Part shown: one piece after another, positions 22,264-31,954 of the stretch
Position numbering within the stretch: position 1 is the first letter of the stretch
Layout: every line of letters starts with the position of its first letter
Assembly (NCBI GenBank): GCA_000697055.1
Contig: JNDT01001547.1
Coordinates: 1 to 64,000, forward strand
Reading direction: 5' to 3'
DNA length: 64,000 nt
Source of the DNA: Saksenaea vasiformis B4078
Taxonomy: Eukaryota; Mucoromycota; Mucoromycetes; Mucorales; Saksenaeaceae
The notes under the pieces: model-generated
Told to the model about the DNA's origin: nothing
Seen by the model: only the letters and a program-made list of their open reading frames with translations
Databases searched by the model: none
Made by a program: the position numbers and the translations under genes

Positions 22264-22479
22264 CAAAAATCCCATTTAATGACCTTTGCGCATCTTTCCT
22301 TTATTCTGTTTTATCCTTTTCTTCTTCTTTCTGTATCCCCCTCGTTCCCCTTTGTATATACCTTTCCTTTTTTTTTTTTTTTTTTTTTTGCATGGAAAAT
22401 AAATCCTTTCCGCTGTCATTCCTTGATATAGAGAGAGAAAAAAAAATGGGCATTTTTATCTTATCGAATTGTATACATT

Positions 22480-22962
22480 CTAGTCTTCAGTTTGATGTGA
22501 AGGATTCGTGAAGATACCTTTTTTTTCATAGGAGGATGCGTCATGTGGATGATGTGATTCGGAGTCGGTCCTCCAGCGAAAACCGGGAGGTCGATCCATC
22601 GGCTGTTGGATCTTCTGAGTTGTAGTAGTAGTAGTAGTTGTGGTTGCACCAACAAGCAAGGTAGAAAGGGCTTCAGCTGTAAACCCAGCACAACCACCAA
22701 TCATAAAGCCGCAACATGCTAGGGCTAGAAGAATTAGCGGTAGTGGATAGAGGATGTCAAGTAGGTATAGAAAGCCTTTCCCTAACTGTATGCAGGGCCA
22801 GCAAAGGTAAAACAACATTGTCCAGGGAAGCGCCACGATGTTACGTAAAAGTTGTATTCCAAGAATACCATAGGAATCAGTCACGTTTTCTATTGCGTCG
22901 GCGTTAACCCAACGAAATGGTAAATGAGTCATGATGAAACCCGCCATGGAAGGTAATGGCAT
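22480..22962 (-). CDS. Small multi-pass membrane protein, unknown function
   Basis: The frame from the ATG at 22960-22962 gives 160 residues. After MPLPSMAGFIMTHLPFRWVN come two or three hydrophobic stretches (LLRNIVALPWTMLFYLCWP, then LDILYPLPLILLALACCGFM and a Gly/Ala-rich continuation). The end is a Thr run and a hydrophilic tail. There is no family I recognise. A second ATG 15 bp further in could also serve. The intact frame and hydrophobic pattern favour a real gene, but with no intron the support is moderate. Confidence 0.5.
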   Translation of the reverse strand: MPLPSMAGFIMTHLPFRWVNADAIENVTDSYGILGIQLLRNIVALPWTMLFYLCWPCIQLGKGFLYLLDILYPLPLILLALACCGFMIGGCAGFTAEALSTLLVGATTTTTTTTTQKIQQPMDRPPGFRWRTDSESHHPHDASSYEKKGIFTNPSHQTED

Positions 22963-24037
22963 GGATGATGGTGAAAAAAAAACAAAAAGGCAAAAAGGGG
23001 AGTCAGACAAAATAATGTACAGTTATTTTTTTCCTTTCTGTTTTCCTTATCTTGTTACACGTGTATTTAGTAATTCATATGCTTACTGACAATTCATGCG
23101 AAAAAGGGTGATAGGTGCAGGCTATAATGCAGAGAGCGTCATTTGCATGTTATATGTGTGGGGCTTAAATGAGGCGTGTGAAGTTCATAATGCAGATCAT
23201 TTTTGTCAGGGTATCTATTTTTTCTCATGTATGCAAACATCTCAAACAAAAAATCACTGCATTCCCTTTTTCTACCTATAGTGAATTTTTTTTGGGGGGC
23301 CGAAAGAGATGTAGGAGTTTCAAAAGATAGCGTTGCACCCTAAAGATTTGCAGTAGAGAGATTTGGAAGAAAGACGAGAAAAGCGGATAAAGATAGTACA
23401 CAATTGGAATAACGAGTAAAAAAAAAACAGTAATCAAAGGCACTAAACATAAAGATGGGTACGTGTACCTTTTTCTTTTTTTCTTATGTACATGTGGTAA
23501 CAGGAGAAGTTACCCCTCTCATGTTGTCTAACATTATGCTTTTTTTTTCTTCTTCAACATGTCTGAATCCGAATTATTAAGGAATCTCTCTCAAGTGGGT
23601 AATCTATGCCAATGATGGAAAAAGATCAGCCGAGACATGATAGGCTGGAAAAACAGTACAACCAGCCATCGTTAGGGTGCATTGTTTCAATTTTTTTTTG
23701 AGCGCGCGAATCCATCACGGTGGTACCGGGTATGTTTTACCATAAAAGGACACATCGCCGGTTAAGTAATTATGTATTAAAAAAAAAAAAAGAAAAAGGG
23801 GACCACTGGTAAGATGAAATAAGGTACGTATTCCGCTCCACGCGCATCACAGTGCCTCGTGATGTGGTACTGCTTCAAAATGATCGATCCATTATGATCA
23901 TCAATAATAAACAAAACAGGTTTCCCAAAATATCCCTTTTTTTTTATGATAGATAATCCATGTGTTGTTATTAGGTGTTGGTAAATCAAATGTACAAGTT
24001 GGTAGAGAGGGGGTAAAGGAACTATACTACATTCTTC
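22963..24037. other. Intergenic, no supported gene
   Basis: A/T-rich sequence with homopolymer runs. Short open frames at 23096-23281 and 23777-23989 are not convincing. Confidence 0.4.
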
Positions 24038-24911
24038 TTATTTTGAGGGACCTGTAATTTCATGGGAATCTTCCTCTGTGTGGACGACTTCTTCGTTCTC
24101 TGAAAGTGCGTCAGCCTGATCAGCTTGATCCGCTCCACTCTCATTTGCAGATTCCTGCATAAAGTTTAGTGCCCTGTTTTCCTTGTCAATCTTGCTTTTC
24201 TTTTTTTTACTAACCTTCCCCACACAACTAATAGGTCTTCGGAATAATAGGATATGTGGCTCGGGTGCTAAAAATATAGAAAAATCAATGGCTGTACTGA
24301 ACAAGACATCTTAGGGACTCCTACCATGTATCATGTAATGCTCCCATTCCTTCGCCTGTCTTACTCCAAGTTGATACCATTCCTCTGTCGAAAGAAGATT
24401 GAAATGAGGTAGATAGCGCGCGATGGGTTGAGGTAAAATGACGTGTCTACCATAGAAAATAAATTCACTTCTCTTTTTTTTTCTTTTGCTCTCGTGTTTT
24501 ACCTGTACTGATATTCATCATCTATAAAACGAGATCTTATCCTTTAGTGTTTTCTAAGCCCTTGGCGGGTAGAGGTGGTAGCTTTTTACCTTTGTAATAA
24601 GATGAATACAGGATCTGCTTTCGGTAAGACTTGATATCTTTTTTCTTTTGTCTCTCTCTTGCTGCAACATCCTCTTCAGTTAATTCCGGAGACTTGTCAC
24701 GTTCTTCTTTTTGTGGCTCTGCAGTAGGCGCCTGATGACGACGTTGACGCGTCGTAGCACCTTGATTGCGCGCAGCGATCATGGCAGCTAACATTTCGCC
24801 TCGTCTCCTCATATCTGTTCTTCCAAACAAACGCTTTATCCTTTCTCTTTCAACTCGTTCTACATCCGGTTCTGCTGTTGAGCCAGCTTTGGCTTCTGGA
24901 TTGTGTTGCAT
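24038..24911 (-). CDS. CKS1: Cyclin-dependent kinase regulatory subunit CKS1, extended form
   Basis: CKS proteins bind cyclin-dependent kinases and phosphothreonine and steer multisite phosphorylation. Four exons (24911-24590, 24521-24503, 24446-24325, 24267-24038) join in frame to 230 residues. The core is unmistakable: QILYSSYYKDDEYQYRHVIL, then PQPIARYLPHFNLL, TEEWYQLGVRQAKEWEHYMI, and HAPEPHILLFRRP, with the His-x-Pro-Glu-Pro hinge region. Typical CKS proteins are 75-150 residues. Here a charged N-terminal region of about 90 residues (Arg/Glu/Gln-rich) precedes the core, and about 60 acidic residues follow it. The start is the first in-frame ATG (24909-24911). All splice sites are canonical. 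A CRE-like palindrome lies about 70 bp upstream. Confidence 0.92.
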
Positions 24912-24980
24912 AATCAACGATGGTGTGAATGAATATAGATGCAACTTTTTTTTTCATTATTTCGCTAAATTCTATCCAAA

Positions 24981-24988
24981 TGACGTCA
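24981..24988. promoter_or_regulatory. CRE-like palindrome TGACGTCA
   Basis: Perfect TGACGTCA 70 bp upstream of the CKS1 start codon. It is the consensus for bZIP factors of the ATF/CREB type. Its position in the presumed promoter is suggestive only. Confidence 0.4.
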
Positions 24989-27396
24989 CGCTGCTAGGCG
25001 TCGATGCTTCGCGAGAGTAACAAACAATCTGTGCACAAAAGATAGCAAGACAATCGTCCCGCCGACATGGCAATAAACATTGGAATAGGTTTGCGTTAAT
25101 GTGCTCTGTTGGACAAACGGAGGTATTCATGTCGGGATGTCGCTCCGTATTGATCGAAAGTGTCTTTGTGCGACAAAACAACTGATACGACAAAGTTTGA
25201 AAAACAGAATCGCATGTTTGAATAGAAGACATCATAAGATGAATTATGATGTGCGGAATTCGTAGGGTTACCTAAACTACATCATCCCTGTTTCATTTTT
25301 TCGTGTTATTATTATTATTATTATTATTATTAGTGGCCGTGGCGGATGTGATCTGCCCACCGCCGAACGGCAAGTGGCGCGTGCATTTCTTTGACAGAGG
25401 GTGAACGAATCTTATGTGATGCCACAGTACATTCTGTTAGCAACAAGCAGCAGCAGCAGCAGCTCTTTCGCGGATGCCAGCACCAAGTCATGAGGACTGG
25501 TTTGGTCACTAAAAAAAAAATTCGTTGCTTCAAATCCGGGCTGTTTTACGAAGTAAACTGAGTGGAAATTTCACAGGACACCCGCGTAGCTCGAAAATGC
25601 ATCGCTATTGGTTCCAATCGAAAATGTCGGCGAAACTATCAGAATGACAATTAAGATAACCCTTATTACGTAGAAGACGCTAAAATAAAATTAAAAAAAA
25701 TGCGCTGCATTGATCTACTTCTTCCCAGATTTCTCTGACATTGATCGCGACGATCGAGATCCTTTTAGCAAAAAAGATCAAGCGCCGACTAACGCATGAC
25801 ACTTGCTTTAATTAGCGGGCTCAAGTTACTAGTAACTGGTAGTACAGACCATTGTTTCGAATTCTATTTCTCCGCACCCCATTCAGGAAAGTACTTCACG
25901 TTAGTAGCGTTGTCATAATGATAGATCGCACCATTCGTAGCTTGGATTGCTTATTAAAGTATGTGGCGCGGTGATAGGGAGACAAATCCCCTAATTCATG
26001 CATCCGTCTTTTTTTTTTTTTTTGGGTGAGAAATTGGGACACATATTCTGCAAGGTGGTATCACGCATTGGCCTGCGGAACTTTAGTAGTAGTAACCTAC
26101 CCAATCCCTTGAAAATGGCGCGGTTGACCAGGCCGATCCGTTACTGTGAGCTTAATTCATGATACTCTATTCAAAAAACACACTCCCTCTCTTTTTTTAG
26201 TTGCTGCAGTTGCCTCATGCAACTTATAGATTAGTTAGTCAATCAATCAGCTTACTCAATAGCTTAGTCAGTAAAAACCTGACCCCATTTTTGCAAAATG
26301 TGCCCTGAATCATCATCATTTGTACGTGACGTCAGCAGGAACACAGATACAGTGCTCTGTTTTAAAACACCGCGTTTTACCATTTTAAAATTTTTTAGGT
26401 AGCGACGATAGACGGGGTCAAAAATTTTTTTTCCTCGTTCTCTGTGTTCAGCCGATGCATGCAACTATGCTCTGTCCAGTTGCCAAGAAGAATAACCGAC
26501 ATGATGGAAAACGTGACATATAAGTCATATCGCGTTGGTTACGCCACGCATATTTCCGATCAGGTAAATTATTTTATACAAGCAGAAAAAGATGACAATA
26601 GAACACATTTTCTATATTCGGTTTAGTTGTCGATCAGTGCAGTGTGAAAAAGTGAAAAAAAAAAGAAACAAAAAACAAAGGAGAGCGAGAGGAGGAATGG
26701 AAAACGGGGCGGGGGGAGAAAAACGTGTGATTAAAGCTAGTTAAAAAAAATAGTGAAGGGGTAAGGCAACTTGAAGCAATAATGTGTTTTTGGGGGGATC
26801 AGTTTTACTAAGCGATAGTCTAAACAATGTTGTGTACAAAGTAAAGTAGCTGTTCTACAGGGTTTTTTCTTTTTTGATGGTGATCGGATGTGTCTTAGCT
26901 GGAATAAAATGAATAAGCTTGGGTCGGAAGTAAAACTATTATGGCAAATTTCGATTGTTACTCGATAATGGGGGACCACCTACCTTTTTTGGTTACGACT
27001 AAACCATTTATGGAAACTGAGATCTGGTGGCGCGTAACCTCTTGTCCATGCTATCAGAAATCCAGTTTGGTTTAGAATGTCCCGATGTTTTTTTTTTTTT
27101 TCGTCTCCTGAGCCATAAATCTTAAGGCGTGTGCAAAGGGAGAGTCCGAGGGATGCACATCGAGACGCCACCCTTTGGGTACCAGCCACAGGTCGTGAAT
27201 GATCTTTTTTTTTCACTGCTGATAAATAGCTTCGGTGTTCACCACTCATTTTTCCACCTTCACTCCTTTCTATCAAGTCTTTCACCAACGATTTACAATT
27301 TTTTTCATTTTTCATTTCTAATTCCATTTTACCAGTACGTTAACTATTTTTTTTTTTACTTTACCTTTGTTTTAAGCTCATTCTAGAGCGACAACT
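24989..27396. other. Intergenic with trinucleotide repeats
   Basis: No gene supported over 2.4 kb. An (ATT)n run occupies about 25306-25332 and a short CAG run lies near 25450. Short frames at 24972-25235, 25330-25533, 26264-26464 and 26980-27327 show no motif. Confidence 0.4.
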
Positions 27397-27999
27397 ATGA
27401 ACACCCTGTCTTGCCTCCATACCATTCCATTTGACAGTTACTATACTCCGGCCCTCACATTGCATAGCAACATCTGGGACCGTTACTACACAGATAAAAC
27501 GTGTATGTCAGGCCAATCGAATCCGCCTTCACCTTCTATGTTATCGAAAAGAAAATCCACAACACAAATCCAGCCACCGCACGAACCAGCCCAGAAAAAA
27601 CGACTGGCGTATTGCCGTTCTCAAATTCGGTCATCTGCCAGTCCACGATCTACAGCGTCAGTCGATCGGATACAAGCCAATTTGGAGTTTCTTCAAGATG
27701 AATGGACATATATTGATATTGTACTCAATTCCGTCAGAAATGCATTTCCTATTCAACCACTTGAAGCTTCTTCCGAAGAACATTTAGATGAGGTGGATCG
27801 TGAATTAAGCATTGCTTATGATGACCTAATGGCACAAGTCCGGCACCTGGACCGTAGCCTCCAACGGCTAAATACCGAAATGGATACGCTTCGTCAAGAC
27901 CGCCAGGACCAACAGGACGCGTTGCCTGAATCGGTTGGCAGGGTCCCAAGCGATTCGTCCTCTCGCATATCACATTCATCTCCGCCGAAGCAGAAATGA
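27397..27999 (+). CDS. Hypothetical protein with C-terminal coiled coil
   Basis: Open frame of 200 residues from an ATG after a T-rich leader. The first 90 residues are polar and disordered-looking (Ser/Pro/Lys-rich, with basic patches such as SKRKS and AQKKRLAYCR). Residues about 95-175 are helical, with heptad-like spacing in SVDRIQANLEFLQDEW and QVRHLDRSLQRLNTEMDTLR. The tail is Ser/Pro-rich. Family not recognised. Good codon flow and the leader favour a real gene. A nuclear or cytoskeletal adaptor is conceivable but unsupported. Confidence 0.55.
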   Translation: MNTLSCLHTIPFDSYYTPALTLHSNIWDRYYTDKTCMSGQSNPPSPSMLSKRKSTTQIQPPHEPAQKKRLAYCRSQIRSSASPRSTASVDRIQANLEFLQDEWTYIDIVLNSVRNAFPIQPLEASSEEHLDEVDRELSIAYDDLMAQVRHLDRSLQRLNTEMDTLRQDRQDQQDALPESVGRVPSDSSSRISHSSPPKQK

Positions 28000-29156
28000 C
28001 AGTGACATGCAGTCAAACTTACCTTATAACCCTGTTCTGTGAACTATCATTTTTGTTTTTTCTCTTTTTTCTTTGTTTATGTACGTTTGATCCCCATTTG
28101 CATGTCTTCATTTTGTTTCCATTTTTTTCTTTTTGTTTCTTTTTTTTTTTTACTCCACAAAGAGGGAATCAAGTCCTTTCGTTTCACAGTGAAATTTTTT
28201 TTATGTCGTACAATGTTTCATTTATACAAACCATCTCATATTCCGATCCGTTTGCATTTTGTGGGTCATAAGCTGTTCTTTTTATTTTTTTTTATTACCA
28301 TTTGTTATATACAACACATTCATCCCTATCTTTTCTCTGTCTCTGTCTCTGTCTCTCTTTCTCTTTCTCTGTTCTTTCATACTTTCTTTCTTTTTATCGT
28401 TTTGCTCTGACTTGTTTATTTTTCTCTCTATTTACATGATTGATTTAATTTACGCGGGAAATCTCTATATTTGATAGAGAGAGTATAATTCGTATCATTT
28501 TATGTAAGCATTATGCAACTATTTCTCTTTTTTTTCTTATTCTAACATGGTCAATAAAGTAATCTACCGAGCTTACAATGTACTTTGTGTACCCATGATT
28601 GGTGAATGTAATCAAAACAAAAAGTCATCAATCTCTTAAAAGACAATAAAGGTATCCGTGCCCAGGATTCCGGTTATCTCTTTGGGCAAACATTTTGTGT
28701 CACCCGTGCCACGCCCCGAACCAATTATCATTAAGACATACGAGAAGCTTCTTTTATGCCCTGATTCCTTCCGCTCGTTTGTCCTTTTTTTTTTCTCATT
28801 CCGATTAACTATGTGCCACGAAAAGCCAAATCCGCGGGAGGAAAAACCTTGATTAAGGTTCAAACTTTTTTGTTTAGGCACCACGCGTAATGATCCATCA
28901 CTGGAAGACTTACCAGACTAATTTGTAATCATCCGATCCTCCGGCTAAAAATCAATCCAAACTCGGCCCTTTCTTCGGTTCGTGCGAAATCAGTGAACCG
29001 GTCAACGTTTGGATTCAAAGTTAGGAGCCCATAGAAAAACCTTCGCACTAGATTATTATTATAATTCATCAATTCTTTCTCTCTCTCTCTCTCTCTCTCC
29101 CTTTTTCCTTGTAATCTCTTTCTACTTCTTACCTTCTTTTTACCTTGTGTTCTATC
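28000..29156. other. Intergenic, pyrimidine-rich
   Basis: Long T/C-rich tracts (28040-28430 and a CT repeat at about 29080-29100) give artificial Phe/Ser/Leu-rich open frames. No gene supported. The right end is the leader of the gene at 29157. Confidence 0.45.
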
Positions 29157-29696
29157 ATGTCTTCCATCGGAGCTGATCTGCAATTCACACCGATTCCCAC
29201 AACTCGGCATAAACCCAGCACATCCAATCGTCCTTCATTACACTCCCCTCGATCCTCCGATACACTACATATCCATATCAATGATGTTCCCAAATTACCC
29301 TCAGCTCCTGAACCATCCGCTAACTTAAGATCGGGCCACGTCTGCTCCGTCCTGTTCTCGATTCCCGCGCTATTTCAGAAGACCCGATGTGAATCTACGT
29401 CTCCCACCGTTGTCACTGAAAAATTGTATCGTTTTTATCCACCTTCCTCTCAAACAAAAGCTTCCACACATCGATGGATCAGAACGCTTCTTATGATCAC
29501 CTTTGGCATCCTGATCGCTCTCACCTTCATTATCATCGGTCTGGGCACCGCACGAAGGGTAGCAGCACAGCATCCCTCACTTTTCAATGGAAGTACACCA
29601 AATGGATCGAGTGCCATTGGCTCTTATACAATCACGACAACCGTTGTCATGGCCTCGCAAACGACACCTTCCTCTTTCTCATCGGATGATGGCTGA
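29157..29696 (+). CDS. Small single-pass membrane protein, unknown function
   Basis: Frame of 179 residues starting MSSIGADLQFTPIPTTRH after a T/C-rich leader. An upstream in-frame TTG is not used. The N-terminal 100 residues are Ser/Pro/Thr-rich. One clear membrane helix (LLMITFGILIALTFIIIGLG) sits at about residue 120, followed by a Ser/Thr/Asn-rich outer tail that could be glycosylated. No signal peptide is evident, so type II or type III insertion is likely. I do not recognise a family. Cell-wall or sensor-type roles are common for this layout but remain inference. Confidence 0.5.
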   Translation: MSSIGADLQFTPIPTTRHKPSTSNRPSLHSPRSSDTLHIHINDVPKLPSAPEPSANLRSGHVCSVLFSIPALFQKTRCESTSPTVVTEKLYRFYPPSSQTKASTHRWIRTLLMITFGILIALTFIIIGLGTARRVAAQHPSLFNGSTPNGSSAIGSYTITTTVVMASQTTPSSFSSDDG

Positions 29697-30715
29697 CTTA
29701 CTATGCAAAACTCTACTAAAAAAGAAACTATTACCATTCATTTCATTTACTGCATCGATCCTTCTTAATCGTCGCTCTTTTCTCCTTGAACGGTAGAACC
29801 TTAGATGAGCGCAATCCTGCATAATCGTCATAGTTACACTGTTGTACACGAAGTCCATAGATTCTGACTTCCAGTATACCCCCCAAAAATTCAACTACGA
29901 AATGATAGCTTCGGAAATGACGGTTACGTTACAAAGACATCTGTACACGTAACTATACCGAACTTGACCCAAAGGCAAACCCTTTTTATGTTTTGCAAGC
30001 AAACATAACATAGCCCGAACAAGAAGCTAAAATCCAAACACATCTGTCTGTTGGCTTTTTTTCATGATCCTTTCCATCATCTCAATGTCGGTTACCATGT
30101 TCTGGACCCTTTGTTGTTTTCCTAATTTTCTTTACTCTTTTTTTTCTTTTTCTTTTTTTTTTTTAGGTCACCTTGGCCATTTTGCTAATAGGTTGAATAA
30201 GAATATACGTGCATCGATGTTCCAAGATTCGTGTTATGCCACGCCAAAACAAAAAAAAAGTTTCTACACGTACTGTAACCTTTTTTTCCTTATCGTAACA
30301 TGAATTCATTGACAAGAAGGCTAGATCTCTCTGTCTTTTCCATGAGAAAAGACACAAGAGAAACAACGTCGGTAAAAGAAATAATAAAATGGAATAAAAT
30401 GAAACAAACGCGACCGTAGAACAGAAAAGTAAGGATCTTCTGCCATGTACTTCTTTCTAACCGATCTTCAAGACTTAATTGAGAATGATGGTGTCACGCT
30501 TTGAAGTTGGGCAATGGATATGGGTGCCATGTCTTTTCTTTTTCTTTTTTAAAAAAAAAAGAAACGGTGACATGTGTTTTATGGTCTGTTTTGTTATACA
30601 AATGGAATAAACGGATTTCTTTGTTCTATGCTGGAGAGATGATGTTTGTTATGGCCAGTGTGTGGGATGATGCGGGAGGTTTGGGAGTAAAGAGAGAGGA
30701 AAGATGAAGGGGAAT
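29697..30715. other. Intergenic, no supported gene
   Basis: A/T-rich sequence with poly(T) and poly(A) runs. Nothing convincing on either strand. Confidence 0.45.
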
Positions 30716-31954
30716 CTATAATGTAGAAATGGTTTTCATGTTTGTTTCCTGAATATGCTGAAAAATAGTTCCAGGTACAGCATCCCATTGTTGATGCCAA
30801 TGGTATGCAAATATTTGCGAGAGGCGACGGCTGTTGAAGCTGGTGGTTGCAAAGACGCTGGGTAAGGAATTCGATTTTTGGCACTCCGATGGGTCTGTGA
30901 AACACCATGGCACCACCAGCCACGGCTTGATCCCATGATGGAGAATCCGCCGGTAGACCCGGTAGTATAGGGCAGGGCCTAGTTTTCGAACGGGAGTTTT
31001 GAAATAGTGTTGTCGTCTCGTAGAGAAACTCTGTGCGGCTGTCTGGTCTTCTGGCTTGAACAGGTCTGTGGCAGCTTCCAGCATTTCGCATACGTAAGGC
31101 GATTGTTTGTTGAAATGCAGGAGCGCGCCATCAAAGGGGTTGCCTTCCAAGGAGGTAAAACATGTTCCTTGACTGATCCACTCTTCGCTCAACAACGGCG
31201 CAAGGTCGCGGATGAACAGGGTATCCAGATCAAACCACACCCCACCATGGTGATACAAGACAAATAGCCTCAACAAATCCTCGTGACCGACGTTTTCAGG
31301 CAGTAGTAGCTGTTCCACAAGTCCTGCCAAAGGTGTGTTCTCTGCCAGTTTGGCAATATTAAACGTCCTGTACTCTAATCGTGATCGGGATTGCAGGGTC
31401 GCTTGGCGCCACTGAGATGATTCCAGCAATGCAATCTCATCATCCGGTGGGATCCACACAATCAGATGCGTTTGATTCGCATGCTGGGTAGCTATGAATG
31501 ATTGCCAGGTAGCCAGTTGCTTGTCGGTAATCGCCGTGAGATTGCTTGACCAGTAGGTATGGAAAAAGATTGTCGTTGTGTGCTCAAGCGTGGCAGGGTG
31601 GCGTGTAAGACCGGCGAAATCGTAACACGTATGGGCGTCCCACAGTGGCACCCCGGGCACAAACTTAGCCGTATGTCGATGATGGCCTTGGTAATAACCG
31701 CTTGTTTTTGGTACGTTTTCGAAACAATGACGTGATAGAGGCTCCATCGGCTGTTGATCTTTCGTTAGCAACCATTCCCGGAGATACACCCGGGCATGGA
31801 CGTCGACTCGGCAAACAGCAAGAAATGTAGCAGCCACAAGAAGAATCAGACCAAGTCCCCATCGGAAAAAGATAGATAGCCTCCGCCGTTTCTTTGCTCT
31901 TGAAATCGTGCTGATACTAGCGTTGCTATAGTTTGATCTTGATGCGAAGAACAT
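30716..31954 (-). CDS. Golgi-type glycosyltransferase with DXD motif (GT32-like)
   Basis: An unbroken frame gives 412 residues from the ATG at 31952-31954. A basic cytosolic stretch (RAKKRRR) precedes one membrane helix (WGLGLILLVAATFLAVC), which is type II topology as in Golgi glycosyltransferases. The lumenal part contains FFHTYWSSNL, a sugar-nucleotide fold region, and HHGGVWFDLDTLFIRDL, where FDLD supplies the metal-binding DXD motif of the GT32/alpha-1,4-glycosyltransferase type. Downstream GALLHFNKQS and WHQQWD fit the same fold. The role is probably mannosyl or related sugar transfer onto glycoproteins or glycolipids; the sugar cannot be read from sequence. An ATG 90 bp upstream (32042-32044) is in frame but would add a hydrophobic T-rich-encoded stretch. 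Confidence 0.85.
   Translation of the reverse strand: MFFASRSNYSNASISTISRAKKRRRLSIFFRWGLGLILLVAATFLAVCRVDVHARVYLREWLLTKDQQPMEPLSRHCFENVPKTSGYYQGHHRHTAKFVPGVPLWDAHTCYDFAGLTRHPATLEHTTTIFFHTYWSSNLTAITDKQLATWQSFIATQHANQTHLIVWIPPDDEIALLESSQWRQATLQSRSRLEYRTFNIAKLAENTPLAGLVEQLLLPENVGHEDLLRLFVLYHHGGVWFDLDTLFIRDLAPLLSEEWISQGTCFTSLEGNPFDGALLHFNKQSPYVCEMLEAATDLFKPEDQTAAQSFSTRRQHYFKTPVRKLGPALYYRVYRRILHHGIKPWLVVPWCFTDPSECQKSNSLPSVFATTSFNSRRLSQIFAYHWHQQWDAVPGTIFQHIQETNMKTISTL

Noticed and set aside
28039..28474. Hydrophobic open frames that look like membrane proteins
   Set aside because: They come from T/C-rich low-complexity DNA; no ATG context, introns or motif support them.
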